64,000 bases of DNA from Paenibacillus macquariensis (GCF_900156375.1 NZ_FTNK01000004.1:1-64000); one strand, 5' to 3'. Counted from the stretch's first letter, positions 53,138 to 62,569 are shown. The notes: generated by a model not told the origin, from the sequence alone. Translations and numbers: made by a program.

Positions 53138-54502
53138 CTAAGATTGCTTTAATAACCACAAAGCAGGAACGATAGGTGGCTCCCACCCAGTAAGTGTGGT
53201 ATGAGCTTGACGACAAGAATAGGTGGATCCGTTATAAGTAACTATCGCACCAACTGCGTAAAATGTATTAGGTTTCCAAGCAGATTCTGTAGGAGTTGTA
53301 GGAGCAGTAGCAGTTGTGCCATTTACCGTACTTGCAATGGATTGATTGCCTGCTGCGTCCACTGCATTCACACTGAATGTATACTTTGTATTGGCACTGA
53401 GTCCTGTTACAGTGTAATCCGTCAATGCACCTGAAACAGTACTTAGGAATGTCTTTCCATTATATATCTGGTAACCTTTGACTCCGACATCGTCTGTTGA
53501 TTTGTTCCACATTAACTGTATGCTGGACGAACTGGGTGTCCCCATGATGTGCAAGCCACCGGGTGCGGTCGGTGCTTGTGTATCGATAGCTGGTGGAGCA
53601 TCTGTGGTTACACTTACAGAATTACTAGCCACGGAGACATTCCCAGCAGCGTCAACTGCCTTAATATTAAAATTATATGCGGTATTCGGGGTTAATCCAG
53701 TTACAGTAGTACTGAGTGTTGTACCAGATACATTAGCAACCAAAGAAGAGCCATTAAAAATTTGATAGTTGGTTACGCCAACATTATCGGAAGATGCCTT
53801 CCAGATTAATGATACGCTGTTTGTAGTTTTAGACGTAGCAGTCAATATCGATGGTGTAGTTGGTGCTTGTGTATCAACAGGGTTGCTTCCACTGAAGTTC
53901 ACGTCGATCACGTTGTAGAAAGCATTGGCAGTATCAGCAATTTCCCATACAGCCAAGATCACTTGGTATCCGTTTCGTTCAGGAACATAACAAGTATCGG
54001 TGTAGGAGAATGGCGGTTGAACCCCATTGTAGTTGACTGAACAGAATGAGGACAGATCGAAGGAGTCCCGCGTAAGTGGTGCATTAGGATTCCAGTTAGG
54101 TTTCGTAATTTAGTACTTCCAGCTTGTCGTAGCATGTGCGGCAGAAATCTTCCAGGTAAATGTATTTCTTCTGGAGGATAAGTTAACCTTGGACCAACGC
54201 GTAGCAGATTGCTCATCAAGTTTAGAGAAAGCTCCGTTTGCACTCGCGATTTTACCGTCGACAGGTCCCTTCTCAGGGAATCCCGTTGGGGCTTCAAGGC
54301 TTTGTGGTTCGTAGATAATGGATCCGCAATCGTTGTTCTGACCAGATTTACATAGTGCAGCACGGCTAGCAGGGCCTTCGACGTAACCATGGCCGAATGC
54401 TGTATTGGGTAATAGAAGCAAAATGCCGGTAGCAATCAATAGAATACTGCAAAAAATGATTAGTTTGGATACAGACAAGTGTGTTAAACGAATAGATGTC
54501 AT
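53138..54502 (-). pseudogene. Second AA10 LPMO gene with a single nonsense codon
   Basis: The whole gene matches the LPMO at 49852 in domain order: signal peptide ending before [16 protein letters not shown]10 domain, two FnIII domains, CBM5/12. One TAA at 54112-54110 stands right after [11 protein letters not shown], where the intact copy has a second Tyr (TAT or TAC). No other stop or frameshift is visible in the remaining frame. The truncated product would keep both copper histidines but lose the rest of the fold and all binding domains. GGAG precedes the ATG. Confidence 0.88.
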
Positions 54503-55198
54503 TATATTAGGTCTCCTTTGAATGAGTGATGTGGGACTCGTTCAGATTTGAGCATTTCGTGCAACGCAGTTGCGAATATCTAGTGCTCTTTGTCTAAAGA
54601 GTAAATATGTGGTTTGGGTTATCTCCTCCTTCATAATGAATATATTATTAATATTGTTATGAGAATTGTACGATACTTGGATAACTTTTATGAGAGACTA
54701 AGGGATCAATTTCATAAATTAGTTGTCGTATATATAGCAATATTGGAAGAATAGATTGAAAAAACACGAAAACCTATATATTCTGCGGTCTATAATTCTA
54801 TTTCATTAATGTGGGATAAAAGAATGCATGAATTCAAAGGTCGGATCATGTTGAAAAGAGGCTGGGGCTTATGGTTTACCTAACCAAGTAATGATGAATC
54901 AATAGAGTACGAGGAATCAAGTTTGCATCAAGTTAGGATATTTATTGCTTTATAGAGAACCATTCTTGTCTACACATAGGCTATTTGGCATGTCATATTG
55001 AGAAAATGATAGATGCTATCTTCACTTGGGGATTTTGCACCATATCGGCGTGATTGTCTCTCTTGAAGTAATGTGAATGATTAATTCAATCAGGCTGTTC
55101 AGATGGATATTCTTGGTGTACCATAGAGGTGCACTTTCCTTTATGTGCAGGTTAGATCGACATATTTATAAACTTTATAACTCAAGGAGGAATATGAA
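54503..55198. other. Non-coding stretch of about 700 bases
   Basis: I see no gene, hairpin terminator or repeat of note. The left end carries the leader of the second LPMO on the minus strand; the right end carries the leader of the aldo/keto reductase. Confidence 0.5.
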
Positions 55199-56137
55199 AT
55201 GAAGTACCGGAGATTAGGTGGAAGTGGGCTTAAGGTTAGCGAAATCAGTCTAGGAAGCTGGCTTACATATGGAGGTTATGTTGAACGTGAGAATGCCGTA
55301 AATGCTATTAAGACGGCATATGATCTAGGTATTAACTTCTTTGATACAGCTAACGTGTATGAGAAGGGTGCAGCTGAGGAATTGGTAGGTAAAGCACTGA
55401 AGGCATACCCACGCGAGTCTTACGTATTGGCTACCAAAGCTTTCTGGCCAATGGGAGAAGGCCCGAATGATCGTGGTTTATCACGTAAGCATATTATAGA
55501 ACAGGCGAATGCGAGCTTAAAGCGTCTTGGGCATGAGTATGTTGATATTTTCTACTGTCACCGCCATGATCCAGAGACACCTATTCAAGAAACACTGCGC
55601 GCATTGGATGACCTCGTTCGTCAAGGCAAAGTATTATATGTCGGTGTGAGTGAATGGCAGGCTTCCCAAATCGCAGAAGCACTGGGTGTTGCCGACCGCT
55701 ATTTGCTTGACCGTATCGTTGTAAATCAGCCTATATACAATATGTTTGAGCGTTATATTGAGAAGGAAATTATGCCGCTCAGCGAACGATCGGGCATCGG
55801 ACAGGTCGTATTCTCTCCGCTTGCGCAGGGTCTGTTGACAGGTAAGTATACATCGGCTTCTGATATTCCGACAGACAGCCGTGCTGCCAAAATCGAATGG
55901 GTTCGTAAAGGCATCACGGATGAGAGAATCAAGCAGGTACAGCAGCTTGAGATTATTGCAGATGAGCTTGGGATCTCCGTAGGAAACCTCGCACTTGCAT
56001 GGATTCTACGTAACTCCAATGTAGCTAGCGCATTAGTTGGTGCAAGTCGCCCAGAGCAAGTAACGGAGAATGCTAAGGCTTCCGGTATTCAGCTGAGTGA
56101 AGATATTCTTAAACAGATTGAAGATGTTCTGAAGTAA
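55199..56137 (+). CDS. Aldo/keto reductase (Kv-beta-like)
   Basis: This encodes 312 residues. The catalytic tetrad is Asp49, Tyr54 (DTANVYEKG), Lys80 (ATK) and His121 (YCHRHDPET). The C-terminal NADPH-binding LVGASRPEQVTENAKAS is complete. ATG follows AAGGAGG. It is clearly related to the gene at 9075 over its full length (LSRKHI, DDLVRQGKVLYVG and GIGQVV blocks shared) but is not a recent copy. No regulator is adjacent. Substrate unknown. Confidence 0.92.
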   Translation: MKYRRLGGSGLKVSEISLGSWLTYGGYVERENAVNAIKTAYDLGINFFDTANVYEKGAAEELVGKALKAYPRESYVLATKAFWPMGEGPNDRGLSRKHIIEQANASLKRLGHEYVDIFYCHRHDPETPIQETLRALDDLVRQGKVLYVGVSEWQASQIAEALGVADRYLLDRIVVNQPIYNMFERYIEKEIMPLSERSGIGQVVFSPLAQGLLTGKYTSASDIPTDSRAAKIEWVRKGITDERIKQVQQLEIIADELGISVGNLALAWILRNSNVASALVGASRPEQVTENAKASGIQLSEDILKQIEDVLK

Positions 56138-56199
56138 ATAAGGTCAGGTAGCCTCTGAGAAGAATCCATACGCTCTAATAAATAGACGGATAATATAAG

Positions 56200-56233
56200 C
56201 AGGTCAAGATGATATATTCTTGACCTGTTTTTT
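56200..56233 (+). terminator. Rho-independent terminator
   Basis: CAGGTCAAGA pairs with TCTTGACCTG, followed by six T. Confidence 0.9.
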
Positions 56234-56471
56234 CGTATTTTTCTGATCTATGGAATGACGTTTGGGACAGCATTTATTGGTATATTTTATACGAATAGGT
56301 TGATATTCACTGGGCATAAATTCCGTATGTAAAATCAAACGTTTACCTTTGTATAGATTGTGTAAAATCGTATACTTGTTAGTTTCTCCTTTGATATAGT
56401 TACTCGTGTTGAGGTACCGAATGACTAACAAGAGTAATTACACCAATCTATGAAAAGGCGGTAGAGACAAC

Positions 56472-57312
56472 ATGTTATCTAAAAAATGGTCAAGAATAAT
56501 ACTTACGATTCCCTTATCTTAGTCCTGTTGTATCTATCACAAATACGTCAGGTCGAGTTACTTCTAAGCCTATGAATATGACGCTGCATTATGATGCCAA
56601 GCAGCTCACCAATGGGCAGAAGCCAGCGGTATATTACTACAATACTGATCGTCAAAGCTGGGTGTATCTAGGTGGGAAGATCAACTCGGATGGCACGGTA
56701 AGCGTTGAGACTAAGCATTTCGATACCTATGCCGTGTTCGGAAATGAACCCGTTGTATTCTCAGATATGGACGGACATTGGGGAAGTTCTTCCATAGAAC
56801 GCCTAGCTGGAATGAATGTCATTCGTGGATATGACGATTCCTTATTCCATCCAAACGCTCAGGTTACAAGAGTACAGTTCGCAAGCATGCTAGCGAAGTC
56901 GATGGGACTTGACACTAGTAATGAAGTACAGAAATTTACTGATGCTAGTCAAATTCCGACATGGGCGCAAGCGGATGTAGCTGCTTTGGTACAAGCTGGA
57001 TTTATTAATGGCTATAGTGGAATAGACGGTATCACCTTCAAGCCGAATCAAGTGATTACTAGAGCTGAAATGGCTACCATGCTAGGTAAAGTATTGAAGG
57101 CGCCATCGATTTCAGAACCAACCCCTACGTCTGTGAATACATTCCAAGATGCGTCCAGTATTCCTGATTGGGCTGGAGCTGAGGTTAACTCACTCGTAGA
57201 ATCAGGCATTATTCAGGGATATGGGGATCAGACCTTCCGTTCTAATATGCATGCTACAAGAGCGGAAGCTGCGACCATGCTGTATAAGCTACTCGATGCG
57301 TTGAATATTTAA
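56472..57312 (+). pseudogene. SLH-domain surface protein, truncated at the N-terminal side
   Basis: ATG 56472 begins a signal-like start (LSKKWSRIILTIPLS) that stops at once. Another frame continues with VVSITNTSGRVTSKPMNMTL, a beta-rich end of a larger surface protein, and then three SLH repeats (FSDMDGHWGSSSIERLAGM, FTDASQIPTWAQADVAALV, FQDASSIPDWAGAEVNSLV). The open part from 56572 is 246 residues without signal peptide, so it cannot reach the surface. A big internal deletion between signal and stalk explains this. SLH domains would have bound cell-wall polysaccharide. Confidence 0.8.
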
Positions 57313-57360
57313 TAGTCATGTGAATGATCTTGAATGATCCATTGATTTGAAATAGATTTA

Positions 57361-57405
57361 CCAAAGTGCTGCTCCATCACAACGTGATTAGGGGCAGCTC
57401 TTTGG
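57361..57405. terminator. Hairpin after the SLH remnant
   Basis: CCAAAG-GCTGC-CC pairs with GG-GCAGC-CTTTGG with inner ATCAC/GTGAT. The T run is short. Confidence 0.6.
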
Positions 57406-57520
57406 TGTGTATATAAGCCGTAAACTCCGTTATTTATTTAAGATCAAGAGCATTACCCGAAGTGAACTTGTACCCGTAAAAGGAGAGTATAATTATATGA
57501 TTGTTGAGATATCAAAAGTT

Positions 57521-57559
57521 CGCCAAAGAGTGTTGGTTACAGCTCTCCGGCGTTTTTTT
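57521..57559 (+). terminator. Terminator-like hairpin
   Basis: CGCC..AGAG pairs with CTCT..GGCG and seven T follow. No gene is seen between this and the previous hairpin, so a small RNA is possible but unproven. Confidence 0.6.
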
Positions 57560-57640
57560 GTGGAATAAAATAATGCTACATGTATGAATACGAAGAGGAA
57601 AATGAAGAAGGGTGTCTATTAATATGATATGTAATATAAC

Positions 57641-57684
57641 AAAAGAATGTCATTCTCCAATACTCTGGAGAGGGACATTCTTTT
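57641..57684. terminator. Bidirectional terminator of the PH-domain gene
   Basis: AAAAGAATGTC pairs with GACATTCTTTT, inner CTCC/GGAG. It lies 20 bases from the end of the minus-strand gene. Confidence 0.8.
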
Positions 57685-57703
57685 GATCGGAGTAGGTATT
57701 AAG

Positions 57704-58132
57704 TTAGGAATTCAAGCGATTGAAATTCTTAGAAGCAATGCTCAAAAATGTCGTATACAAAGGTTGTACATTGAATTTTTTTCCAAATTCGAACTTATAA
57801 AGAGAGGTCTGTAAATTATTGCTCTTGTGATAAGGGGAGGTTATATAGTGAAGGGTAACTTCACAATCATCGAAACCGGTGCCTCCCGTTTCCATAGTAA
57901 CCTCATAAATTGAGTTTAGGTGTATCGATGCGACACGGGTCTTTTTACCAGTAACGCCTTGATGGTCAATGAGAATTAGTCTTTCATCAGTGATAATAAA
58001 TGCGTCACGTACCAGTTTGAAGCCCATATGAATTTCTTCCTCGGGCATAAGATAAATCCCATATTGGCTCTTTAATTCGGGAATAGTTACCTCAGAATAA
58101 TTTCCCATTAAACCACCAAACAAGTTAGCCAT
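57704..58132 (-). CDS. Bacterial PH-domain protein (bPH_1, YvbH-like)
   Basis: This encodes 142 residues. The fold is a single bacterial pleckstrin-homology domain: LKSQYGIYLMPEEEIHMGFK, RDAFIITDERLILIDHQGVT and KTRVASIHLNSIYEVTMETG are family-typical. It is cytosolic without membrane segments. Members assemble into ring-like oligomers in structures, and the role is unknown. No operon partner. A poly-C stretch at 58141-58146 precedes the ATG on the plus strand, i.e. a run of G serves as ribosome site. Confidence 0.85.
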   Translation of the reverse strand: MANLFGGLMGNYSEVTIPELKSQYGIYLMPEEEIHMGFKLVRDAFIITDERLILIDHQGVTGKKTRVASIHLNSIYEVTMETGGTGFDDCEVTLHYITSPYHKSNNLQTSLYKFEFGKKFNVQPLYTTFLSIASKNFNRLNS

Positions 58133-58334
58133 CGTAGTTCCCCCCCCTAATTATATTAACACTTTAAATTTTAATTTATTGTTGCCTTACTCATTGGATA
58201 TTCTGTGTTACTAACGATTTTCCTGCTTTTTTGGCTTGAAGTCAATCGCCTGTAGCAAAAGATGTATACAGTAATCACACTAATAAGTATTATGTATTTA
58301 ATGGTCTTGTATTAAAGTTTAAGGAGGAATTCGT

Positions 58335-59084
58335 ATCAGAACGCTAGTGATTAGTGATATACATGGTTGTTATGATGAGTTCAATGAACTCTTGAACAAA
58401 ATGGAATATAATCCTGAACAAGATCAACTTATTCTAGTAGGCGATTATGTGGATAGAGGATTAAAGAGTAAAGAGGTCGTTGAGCAAGTGAAATCATTGG
58501 TTGAAGAGTGGGGAGTCATCGCCCTTAAAGGAAATCATGATCAGATGATGGTAGACGCTATCGATAAGGAAGAAGATGTTGATGATAAGCGCTGGATTAG
58601 AAATGGGGCATTTCAAACACTTGAAAGTTATAGTGGCCTAGATTTCAGCAATGAAAGTTCTGAATGTGATACATATATAGAAGGTAAAGATTTTATCAAG
58701 CGTAATTATTCAAGTCATTTAGAATTTCTAAGATCCTTGCCACTGTATTATGAAACAGATAGTCACATTTTCGTACATGCAGGAATTAATCCGTCCCATG
58801 AGAATTGGAAAGAGAGTCAGCCTATCAATGATTTTTATTGGATTAGAGAGGTATTCTTTAATTATGCAACCAACTTAGAGAAGAAAGTTGTCTTCGGCCA
58901 TACACCAGCAGTCAATCTGCATGGGTCTGAAGAGATATGGTTTAGCCCGATGGGTGATAAGATTGGTATCGACGGTGGATGCGTATTTGGCTTGAATTTA
59001 AACGGCTTAGAGATTAGCGAAGATGGAGAATATACAACACATTTCGTGAAGAAAGCTGCATTAGACAAACAGGATGATGTTTAA
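58335..59084 (+). CDS. Ser/Thr protein phosphatase-like metallophosphoesterase, probable ATC start
   Basis: This encodes about 249 residues with all metal-site motifs: SDIHGCYDEF, VGDYVDRG, LKGNHDQM, HAGINP and VFGHTP. Relatives begin M-R-T-L-V-I-S-D-I-H-G; here the codon in place of Met is ATC at 58335, exactly seven bases after AAGGAGG (58321-58327). The first ordinary start, GTG 58347, is 19 bases from that site and would remove the first beta strand. So either ATC is used or ATG was lost by one change. Substrates of this PrpE/ApaH-like group include phosphoproteins and dinucleotides. Confidence 0.82.
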   Translation: MRTLVISDIHGCYDEFNELLNKMEYNPEQDQLILVGDYVDRGLKSKEVVEQVKSLVEEWGVIALKGNHDQMMVDAIDKEEDVDDKRWIRNGAFQTLESYSGLDFSNESSECDTYIEGKDFIKRNYSSHLEFLRSLPLYYETDSHIFVHAGINPSHENWKESQPINDFYWIREVFFNYATNLEKKVVFGHTPAVNLHGSEEIWFSPMGDKIGIDGGCVFGLNLNGLEISEDGEYTTHFVKKAALDKQDDV

Positions 59085-59190
59085 ATTGATTATAGTAAAT
59101 GTACGCGCATTTACATTCTGAACTCAATGGATAAGAGCAAGTAGAGGCATTTTTAAAAAAAGAAATAGTGCTTGCTATGGAGGGATTATT

Positions 59191-59700
59191 ATGGCTAATC
59201 ATGTTGAAATCAAATTACTACATAGCATTGATAATCATATGGATGAGCTATCGGAACTATTAATACAAGTCGTAGAAGATGGGGCATCGATAGGATTCAT
59301 ACCCCCTGTAAATCATGAAGAAGCTGAGCATTATTGGGGAAATGTATTAGAACCTGGAGTCATTCTGTTTGTTGCAACAATAAATGATGTCATTGTGGGC
59401 ACTGTGCAACTACAGTTGTGTATGAAGCTTAATGGTAGTCATAGAGCTAAAGTTGCAAAATTAATGACTCATCCTAATTATCGACGTAATGGTATAGGTC
59501 GTGCACTCATGCAAACGGTTGATGAAAGAGCCAAGCAAGAGGGTAGGTCATTATTAGTTCTCGACACTAGAGAAGGCGATCCATCCGATCTCCTGTACAC
59601 ATCAGTAGGGTATATCCAGGCAGGACGAATTCCCAACTATGCGAAATCTGCAAGTGGTGAATTAGATGCTACGATTTATTATTATAAAAGTACGGAGTAG
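59191..59700 (+). CDS. GNAT-family acetyltransferase
   Basis: This encodes 169 residues. The acetyl-CoA site is KLMTHPNYRRNGIGRALM, preceded by the strand ILFVATINDVIVGTVQLQL, and the C-terminal half has LLVLDTREGDPSDLLYTSVGY. It resembles YhhY/AacC-like small-molecule acetyltransferases. ATG follows ATGGAGGG. It is 106 bases after the phosphoesterase and could be cotranscribed. Substrate unknown. Confidence 0.88.
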   Translation: MANHVEIKLLHSIDNHMDELSELLIQVVEDGASIGFIPPVNHEEAEHYWGNVLEPGVILFVATINDVIVGTVQLQLCMKLNGSHRAKVAKLMTHPNYRRNGIGRALMQTVDERAKQEGRSLLVLDTREGDPSDLLYTSVGYIQAGRIPNYAKSASGELDATIYYYKSTE

Positions 59701-59801
59701 TAAAGGCTGAGTGAAATAGGAATATCGAATAAAGTTCGCTTAGGCTGGGGGTTCACGTTCCGGTCTTTTTCCTATCAGGTAGATGAGGAGTTGTAATGTA
59801 G

Positions 59802-60266
59802 ATGGGAGTTCATATCGAAGGAATAATCGCAATTGTATTGATTTTACTACCCAATATCATTTTTACATTTCTTCCACCAACGGATGTTCCAACGAATTTA
59901 CGAACCACACCCATAACCTTAACGGTTTTAGAACAGGCAGGGCGTATCGCATGCTTAACTCTTCCTATTATGTTTGGTATCAAAATTGCAGAACAGCATA
60001 TGAACTTCATAGTTATTCTAATGGGTGTATGCATTGTACTTTACTATATCTGTTGGATTCACTTCTTTATAAATGGCAGAGTGTATGATCAATTATTTAA
60101 ACCACTTGTATTTATCCCAGTTCCAATGGCGGTATTTCCTGCATTGTATTTCGTCTTGATGGGAGTGTGGCTTGAATCGCTGATATTCCTTATACCAGCG
60201 GTGTTGTTCTCGATTGGACACATTGTGGCAAGTTGGAGTCAATATAGACAAATGATTTCTAATTAG
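59802..60266 (+). CDS. Integral membrane protein, function unknown
   Basis: This encodes 154 residues with about five membrane helices (residues 7-24, 40-58, 66-88, 99-118, 122-142). ATG 59802 lies behind GATGAGGAG with long spacing; an ATG five bases upstream is followed by a stop. The first loop has FLPPTDVPTNLRTTPIT. No family is recognised. Confidence 0.65.
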   Translation: MGVHIEGIIAIVLILLPNIIFTFLPPTDVPTNLRTTPITLTVLEQAGRIACLTLPIMFGIKIAEQHMNFIVILMGVCIVLYYICWIHFFINGRVYDQLFKPLVFIPVPMAVFPALYFVLMGVWLESLIFLIPAVLFSIGHIVASWSQYRQMISN

Positions 60267-60277
60267 TTGGATATAAA

Positions 60278-60317
60278 ATGCTAGCTTATTAACATAGCTA
60301 TTGTTAATAGCTAGCAT
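60278..60317. terminator. Inverted repeat between convergent genes
   Basis: ATGCTAGCT and AGCTAGCAT form the base of a long hairpin with inner ATTAACA/TGTTAAT. There is no T run. Confidence 0.5.
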
Positions 60318-60411
60318 AGCAAATGGTCTGCAAGTATATTTGATCAGTTTAGCTGGTTGTGTATTTTTTATGTTGATGAATGTACAAATAATCCCTTTGA
60401 TAAGCCTATGA

Positions 60412-60885
60412 TTACCAGACAGGTCTTAATCTCGTTGGTAATCTATCTTCATTTCCTTCATAAACTAGTATTGTTAGATCTTCTTTGAGCATTTGCAGTC
60501 GTTGTGTACCTATCTTTTCAATCCAACGTTGCTCAATCTCAGTTAGTATCTTCTCTTTTGCTTTAACTACTAACCAACCTCGCTCTGTCAAAACAATGAT
60601 TTTTCCTCTCTTGTCAGTGGGATGATCTTTGCGAATTACATAACCACATTTCTCAAGATAATCCACCATTTTACTTACAGCTTGCTTAGTAATTCCTAAA
60701 TATTCGGCTAGTTCTACACCTGTTGATCCGTTTGGAGTAATACATTTAAACATAAAACCATGTACAGGCCTAATATCTCCAAATCCCAATTCACTCAATC
60801 TGTCGTGTAGTTCATTTATTGATGTACTAAAGGATAATGATAAAAGTGATGTAAGATCCAACTCACTAAGTACTTCCTGAGTCAT
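60412..60885 (-). CDS. MarR-family repressor
   Basis: This encodes 157 residues. The winged HTH shows GVELAEYLGITKQAVSKMVD and the wing IRKDHPTDKRGKIIVLTERG. ATG 60885 follows AAGGAGG; the longer frame is within the site. It is divergent from the DUF3238/azoreductase genes, with a perfect palindrome just upstream of its start. MarR proteins in such settings respond to quinones or oxidants (compare MhqR, YodB of Bacillus); ligand here is unknown. No conserved N-terminal Cys like that of YodB is seen near residue 6. Confidence 0.9.
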   Translation of the reverse strand: MTQEVLSELDLTSLLSLSFSTSINELHDRLSELGFGDIRPVHGFMFKCITPNGSTGVELAEYLGITKQAVSKMVDYLEKCGYVIRKDHPTDKRGKIIVLTERGWLVVKAKEKILTEIEQRWIEKIGTQRLQMLKEDLTILVYEGNEDRLPTRLRPVW

Positions 60886-60901
60886 ACATAAAACCTCCTT
60901 A

Positions 60902-60928
60902 AACAAAGTCAACTTAGTTGACTTTGTT
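60902..60928. promoter_or_regulatory. MarR operator, perfect palindrome
   Basis: AACAAAGTCAAC, centre TTA, then GTTGACTTTGTT: 12-base perfect arms, 17 bases from the marR start. A related half-symmetric site with GGTCAA and GTTGAC lies at 60957-60972, nearer the divergent genes. Confidence 0.85.
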
Positions 60929-61047
60929 CGAAATACATTGTACTATACAAAAAAGTGGTCAATCAAGTTGACTATATTTTGGTTGTGAAATAAATAGTAT
61001 TTATCGAAACAGAATTAATTACGGAGGTTCTCATGCTATGAATTTTT

Positions 61048-61164
61048 ATGCAAACAGATTTTGGTCCATTTGAATTAATATATACACATGATTTCAGAAA
61101 AACTGATGACACCCCAACAGCACTAGCTGGAGATATGGAATACAGTTTTAAAGCGAAGACTTAG
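61048..61164 (+). pseudogene. C-terminal fragment of a DUF3238 gene copy
   Basis: The frame QTDFGPFELIYTHDFRKTDD, TPTALAGDMEYSFKAKT matches the last 38 residues of the intact gene at 61258 (NFGPFEQMYTHDFREAGD, TPEAMAGEMEYSFKK). A ribosome site (ACGGAGG) and ATG lie about 15 bases before it, so the original gene start seems joined to its end by a large deletion. Confidence 0.75.
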
Positions 61165-61257
61165 ATATAAATATTAATGAATGAAATTGCAACCTATTTG
61201 CTCAATGGGTCGATATTATTACCCAAAATTAATTTAAGAACAATAGAGGTGTGTCTC

Positions 61258-61842
61258 ATGACTAATATCGTTAAAGTTAGAGCTAGTGTATTTATTCCAA
61301 TATCTTGGACAGATCCTAGGAAGGATATAGAGACAGGAAACGTAATCCAATTTGAAGGTGACTCACGTGAATTTACACCATATGCTGTCAACGCAATGCG
61401 CTCCAGAGTTGAACAAGAAGTAGTTGTAGATTTTTACAAAAAAGAAATTTTCACATATGCAAATACTGGAATAACAACAGAAAGAGTCACAACTCCAGAT
61501 GGTTCTGTTAATAAAAAAACAGGCAAAGCTAGTATAGAAGGTATTTTGTGCACTGATATTGTATGGGATTCTAATGACGTTAAGTTTCAAATGAGTGCAA
61601 GTGCTAGCAATCCATTAAATATATATGCACCTCCTGTTGACTACCTATTAAAAGTACTTGTCAAAAAAGATGGTACTGTCAATATGGAAGGAGCACATGA
61701 TGGATTTCCTTGTTTTGAATTTTATAAGCAAGTAAACTTTGGACCGTTTGAACAAATGTATACGCATGATTTCAGAGAAGCTGGAGATACTCCTGAAGCT
61801 ATGGCTGGAGAAATGGAATATAGTTTCAAAAAAATATTATAA
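61258..61842 (+). CDS. DUF3238 family protein
   Basis: This encodes 194 residues. Recognised by KVRASVFIPISWTDP at the start, FEGDSREFTPYAVNAMRSRV, and MSASASNPL in the second half; beta-rich, no signal peptide. Function of DUF3238 is unknown. ATG 61258 has AGAGGTG upstream; the longer frame from 61177 has none. It lies 34 bases before the azoreductase gene and reads in the same direction, so both are probably under the MarR operator. A C-terminal fragment of a paralogue precedes it. Confidence 0.8.
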   Translation: MTNIVKVRASVFIPISWTDPRKDIETGNVIQFEGDSREFTPYAVNAMRSRVEQEVVVDFYKKEIFTYANTGITTERVTTPDGSVNKKTGKASIEGILCTDIVWDSNDVKFQMSASASNPLNIYAPPVDYLLKVLVKKDGTVNMEGAHDGFPCFEFYKQVNFGPFEQMYTHDFREAGDTPEAMAGEMEYSFKKIL

Positions 61843-61876
61843 ACAACATAAGAGTGAACATCAGGAGGAACCAACA

Positions 61877-62503
61877 ATGACAACAGTTTTATTTGTAAAA
61901 GCAAACAATCGTCCAGCAGATCAGTCGGTTAGTGTTAAATTATATGAGGCTTTTTTAGCGAGCTATAAAGAATCACATCCAAATGATACAGTGCTAGAGC
62001 TGGATTTATACAATGAGGAATTGCCATACGTAGGAGTAGATATGATTAACGGTACATTTAAGTCTAGTAAAGGATTTGAATTAACAGAAGAAGAAGCAAA
62101 AGCAGTAGCTGTTGCTGATAAATATTTAGATCCATTCCTTGCAGCCGATAAAGTTGTATTTGGTTTCCCTTTATGGAATTTAACAATCCCAGCTGTACTA
62201 CACACATATATAGATTACTTAAACCGCGCAGGCAAAACATTTAAATATACGCCAGAAGGTCCAGTAGGTCTTATAGGAAATAAAAAAATAGTATTATTAA
62301 ACGCAAGTGGCGGTGTATATTCTGAGGGACCAAAAGCTGATGTAGAAATGGCTGTTAAATATGTAACAAGTATGATGGACTTCTTCGGTGTAAAAGATAT
62401 GGAGACTATTGTGATTGAAGGACACAGCCAATTCCCTGATAAGGCAAAAGAGATTATTGCCGCAGGGCTTGAAAAGGCTATTAAAGTAGCAAGTACGTTC
62501 TAA
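61877..62503 (+). CDS. azoR: FMN-dependent NADH azoreductase / quinone reductase
   Basis: This encodes 208 residues of the flavodoxin-like fold. The FMN-binding segment is FVKANNRPADQSVSVKLYEA, and the family core FGFPLWNLTIPAVLHTYIDY lies near residues 97-116; NASGGVYSEGP is also typical. It reduces quinones and azo dyes by two electrons, avoiding semiquinone radicals. ATG 61877 follows CAGGAGG. A terminator comes directly after, so the MFS gene has another promoter or relies on read-through. Regulation by the adjacent MarR is likely. Confidence 0.93.
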   Translation: MTTVLFVKANNRPADQSVSVKLYEAFLASYKESHPNDTVLELDLYNEELPYVGVDMINGTFKSSKGFELTEEEAKAVAVADKYLDPFLAADKVVFGFPLWNLTIPAVLHTYIDYLNRAGKTFKYTPEGPVGLIGNKKIVLLNASGGVYSEGPKADVEMAVKYVTSMMDFFGVKDMETIVIEGHSQFPDKAKEIIAAGLEKAIKVASTF

Positions 62504-62530
62504 TTAACCAAGCGCTTGTCACACTATAGG

Positions 62531-62569
62531 GCAGTACCAACACTTTTTAAGCGGTGGTACTGCTTTTTT
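62531..62569 (+). terminator. Rho-independent terminator
   Basis: GCAGTACCA pairs with TGGTACTGC and six T follow. It separates azoR from the MFS gene. Confidence 0.9.
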
